Below, piece by piece: positions 5,254 to 6,179 of a stretch of 6,179 bases of DNA. Position numbers and translations under genes: made by a program. Every line of letters begins with the position of its first letter. Position 1 is the stretch's first letter. Origin of the DNA: Actinomycetes bacterium. Its GTDB lineage: Bacteria > Actinomycetota > Acidimicrobiia > Acidimicrobiales > UBA8190. The DNA lies in NCBI GenBank assembly GCA_021798135.1, contig JAJZYI010000198.1, forward strand, positions 1-6,179. The letters are read 5' to 3'. The notes beneath the pieces are model-generated. The model was not told where the DNA came from, made no database searches, and saw nothing but the letters and a program-made list of their open reading frames with translations.

Positions 5254-5712
5254 TCAGGCCCCGGGCGACTCGTGCGATCGGACGTGGGCGTCGAGCCTCC
5301 CGAGCTCGTCGAGGTAGATCGAGCGCAGGACCCGCGGGGCGAAGAGGCGCTCGAAGAACCCGCCGACGCCGGCGGACCCCTCCCACGTCGTGACGATGCG
5401 GACGCGCGCCACCTGCCCTTCCGGCTCCACCGTGAACGTCGTCACCAGGCTGGAATCGGCGTCGGTCTCGACCATGACGCGTCCCGGCTCGGGCTCGGAC
5501 ACCGCCATCCGGTACGCACGGCTGCGCCCGCCGGCGGTCACCGTGAAGCGCACGACGGTGCCCGCGCCGGTGCCACCCGACTCGACGGTGAACCCCGAGA
5601 ACGCAGGGGGCAGGAACGTCGGATGGTGCTCGCGCATGTCGGCCAGGCACCCGTAGACGGTGGCGGCAGGGGCGCCGACCACCCGCTCGGCGGCGACACG
5701 AAGCGTTCCCAT
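5254..5712 (-). CDS. SRPBCC (START-like / polyketide cyclase type) protein
   Basis: The protein has 152 aa, a typical length for a single SRPBCC domain. It begins LRVAAERVVGAPAATVYGCLADMREHHPTFLP, the usual first strand and helix pair (charged strand, then PAATVY and the following helix). Beta strands follow: FTVESGGTGAGTVVRFTVTAGG, YRMAVSEPEPGRVMVETD, LVTTFTVEPEG and ARVRIVTTWEGS. The C-terminal helix FFERLFAPRVLRSIYLDELGRLDAHV lines the ligand pocket in this fold. Such proteins bind hydrophobic ligands or act as cyclases/aromatases; no catalytic residue identifies the role here. The frame stays open upstream to 5955, but that stretch is the repeat region and translates to low-complexity Arg/Gly/Cys sequence, so the ATG at 5712, directly before the domain, is preferred. 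No strong Shine-Dalgarno is present; a -10-like TAGACC 7 bases upstream allows a leaderless mRNA. Confidence 0.85.
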   Translation of the reverse strand: MGTLRVAAERVVGAPAATVYGCLADMREHHPTFLPPAFSGFTVESGGTGAGTVVRFTVTAGGRSRAYRMAVSEPEPGRVMVETDADSSLVTTFTVEPEGQVARVRIVTTWEGSAGVGGFFERLFAPRVLRSIYLDELGRLDAHVRSHESPGA

Positions 5713-5746
5713 CGGCCCCGGTCTACCACGCAGGCGGCGACGCCAG

Positions 5747-5849
5747 CCGCCGCCGGCTTCACGGGCACGAACCACGCCACCACCGGCCGCACAGCCACGC
5801 CGTCCGCCGCCGGCGTCACAGGCGCCAGCCACACCGGCCGCGCAGCCAC
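5747..5849. repeat. Imperfect direct repeat (52 and 46 bp)
   Basis: Copy A (5747-5798) and copy B (5804-5849) align with 40 of 46 bases identical and a 6-base gap in copy B. Both begin CCGCCGCCGGC and end ACCGGCCGC-CAGCCAC-like, with one difference in the last 17 bases. The indel is a multiple of three, which leaves open an unrecognised coding role, though chance is equally likely for one indel. Confidence 0.65.
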
Positions 5850-5860
5850 AACGGCCGCAC

Positions 5861-5938
5861 GGGCGCCGGCAGGGCGACCGCGCCGAGCCGGACCGGAACG
5901 GGCGCCGGCAGGGCGACCGCGCCGAGCCGGACCGGAAC
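5861..5938. repeat. Perfect tandem duplication, 2 x 39 bp
   Basis: Positions 5861-5899 and 5900-5938 are identical base for base, and two further bases (5939-5940) continue the repeat. Each copy starts GGGCGCCGGCAGGG and ends GGACCGGAAC. The absence of any mismatch implies recent duplication or ongoing homogenisation. Confidence 0.95.
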
Positions 5939-6061
5939 GGCCGCCCCGGGGGCACGCCTCCACCAGATGCCGTAGGACGCGTTCACGCCATCGGCGGTCG
6001 CCCGGCTCCCCCGCCTGCCACACACTGGCGACAGGGCCGGGTCTGCCCCGGACACCCGTCG

Positions 6062-6066
6062 AAAGG
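6062..6066 (+). promoter_or_regulatory. Ribosome binding site AAAGG of the right-edge gene
   Basis: AAAGG ends 8 bases before the ATG at 6075. Its GAAAGG core matches that of the hydrolase ribosome binding site and is the main support for a gene start here. Confidence 0.55.
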
Positions 6067-6074
6067 CCAGCACC

Positions 6075-6179
6075 ATGCCATCCACGCCGCCTCCGGGCGC
6101 CGGCGCCCGTGCGGGCGCCGCGCCCAGACCCGTCGCGGCCGTGCCGCCGGGCGCGCCGAGGCGCCCGGGCCTGCAGATC
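6075..6179 (+). CDS. Partial CDS, unrecognised, Pro/Ala-rich N-terminus
   Basis: An ATG at 6075 opens a frame that runs without a stop to the window edge, giving 35 residues. They begin MPSTPPPGAGARAGAAP and end RRPGLQI. The visible part is a Pro/Ala/Gly-rich, probably disordered leader with no signal peptide or domain signature, so no function can be proposed. Support comes from the well-placed AAAGG ribosome binding site and the uninterrupted frame. The frame alone is weak evidence in such GC-rich DNA. Confidence 0.5.
   Translation, partial: MPSTPPPGAGARAGAAPRPVAAVPPGAPRRPGLQI

Larger units (their letters stand above)
5713..6074. other. Repeat-rich intergenic region
   Basis: These 362 bases lie between the divergent SRPBCC gene and the partial gene at the right edge. 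Two repeat systems fill much of them (5747-5849 and 5861-5938). Several frames are open on the minus strand, but their products are low-complexity and mirror the repeats, so I call no gene. A -10-like TAGACC (minus strand, 5720-5725) precedes the SRPBCC start. A conventional promoter for the right-hand gene is not evident. Confidence 0.6.

Noticed and set aside
5713..5955. N-terminal extension of the SRPBCC protein through the repeats
   Set aside because: The added residues are Arg/Gly/Cys-rich copies of the DNA repeats, and the SRPBCC domain begins right after the Met at 5712.
5816..6085. Minus-strand open frame of 89 codons
   Set aside because: It spans the 39-bp duplication and overlaps the start and ribosome binding site of the right-edge gene, with no recognisable domain or ribosome binding site of its own.
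1..6179. Defence, toxin-antitoxin or RiPP biosynthetic system
   Set aside because: The SagB-type protein prompted a search for a precursor peptide, YcaO or E1-like partner, and none is present. No nuclease, toxin or mobile-element motif was found.

Overview
The window is very GC-rich throughout, with strong G/C preference at third codon positions and almost no AT-rich spacer. Together with an F420-type luciferase-like oxidoreductase and TANNNT-like -10 hexamers, this points to a high-GC actinomycete-type bacterium (Actinomycetota). A finer placement is not supported by what can be read here. No rRNA, tRNA, CRISPR, transposase or phage gene is visible, so this looks like ordinary chromosomal sequence with small, loosely linked transcription units.

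Layout: (1) Positions 1-983, minus strand, hold an exported lipoprotein of the SagB/ThcOx nitroreductase-like family, followed 8 nt later by the start of a gene that runs off the left edge and whose N-terminus resembles DUF2157 membrane proteins. (2) Positions 984-1303 are a divergent control region with a tandem 25-bp repeat, a 6-2-6 dyad and a candidate -10. (3) Positions 1304-2814, plus strand, form a two-gene unit: a secreted GH25-lysozyme-like protein with a Gly-rich linker, then a DoxX-family membrane protein. (4) Positions 2815-3055 separate convergent genes and contain hairpins that could end transcription from each side. (5) A minus-strand LLM (F420-dependent-type) oxidoreductase at 3056-3949 and a plus-strand alpha/beta hydrolase at 4266-5225 diverge from a 316-bp region. 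That region contains a phased 8-bp repeat array with six evenly spaced C4 runs (G4 runs on the LLM sense strand), a second 8-bp-period repeat, a perfect dyad, and the same TAGCCT hexamer in front of both genes. (6) A minus-strand SRPBCC protein (5254-5712) converges on the hydrolase. (7) Positions 5713-6074 form a repeat-rich gap with a perfect 2 x 39-bp duplication, followed by the start of an unrecognised plus-strand gene that runs off the right edge.

Functionally, the first half is about the cell envelope (lipoprotein oxidoreductase, secreted GH25-like protein, membrane proteins). The second half is small-molecule metabolism (flavin/F420 oxidoreductase, hydrolase, START-like ligand-binding protein). 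I do not see a defence, secretion or biosynthetic system with recognisable signature genes. The most unusual signal is non-coding: the phased 8-bp, G-quadruplex-capable array abutting the LLM oxidoreductase promoter.
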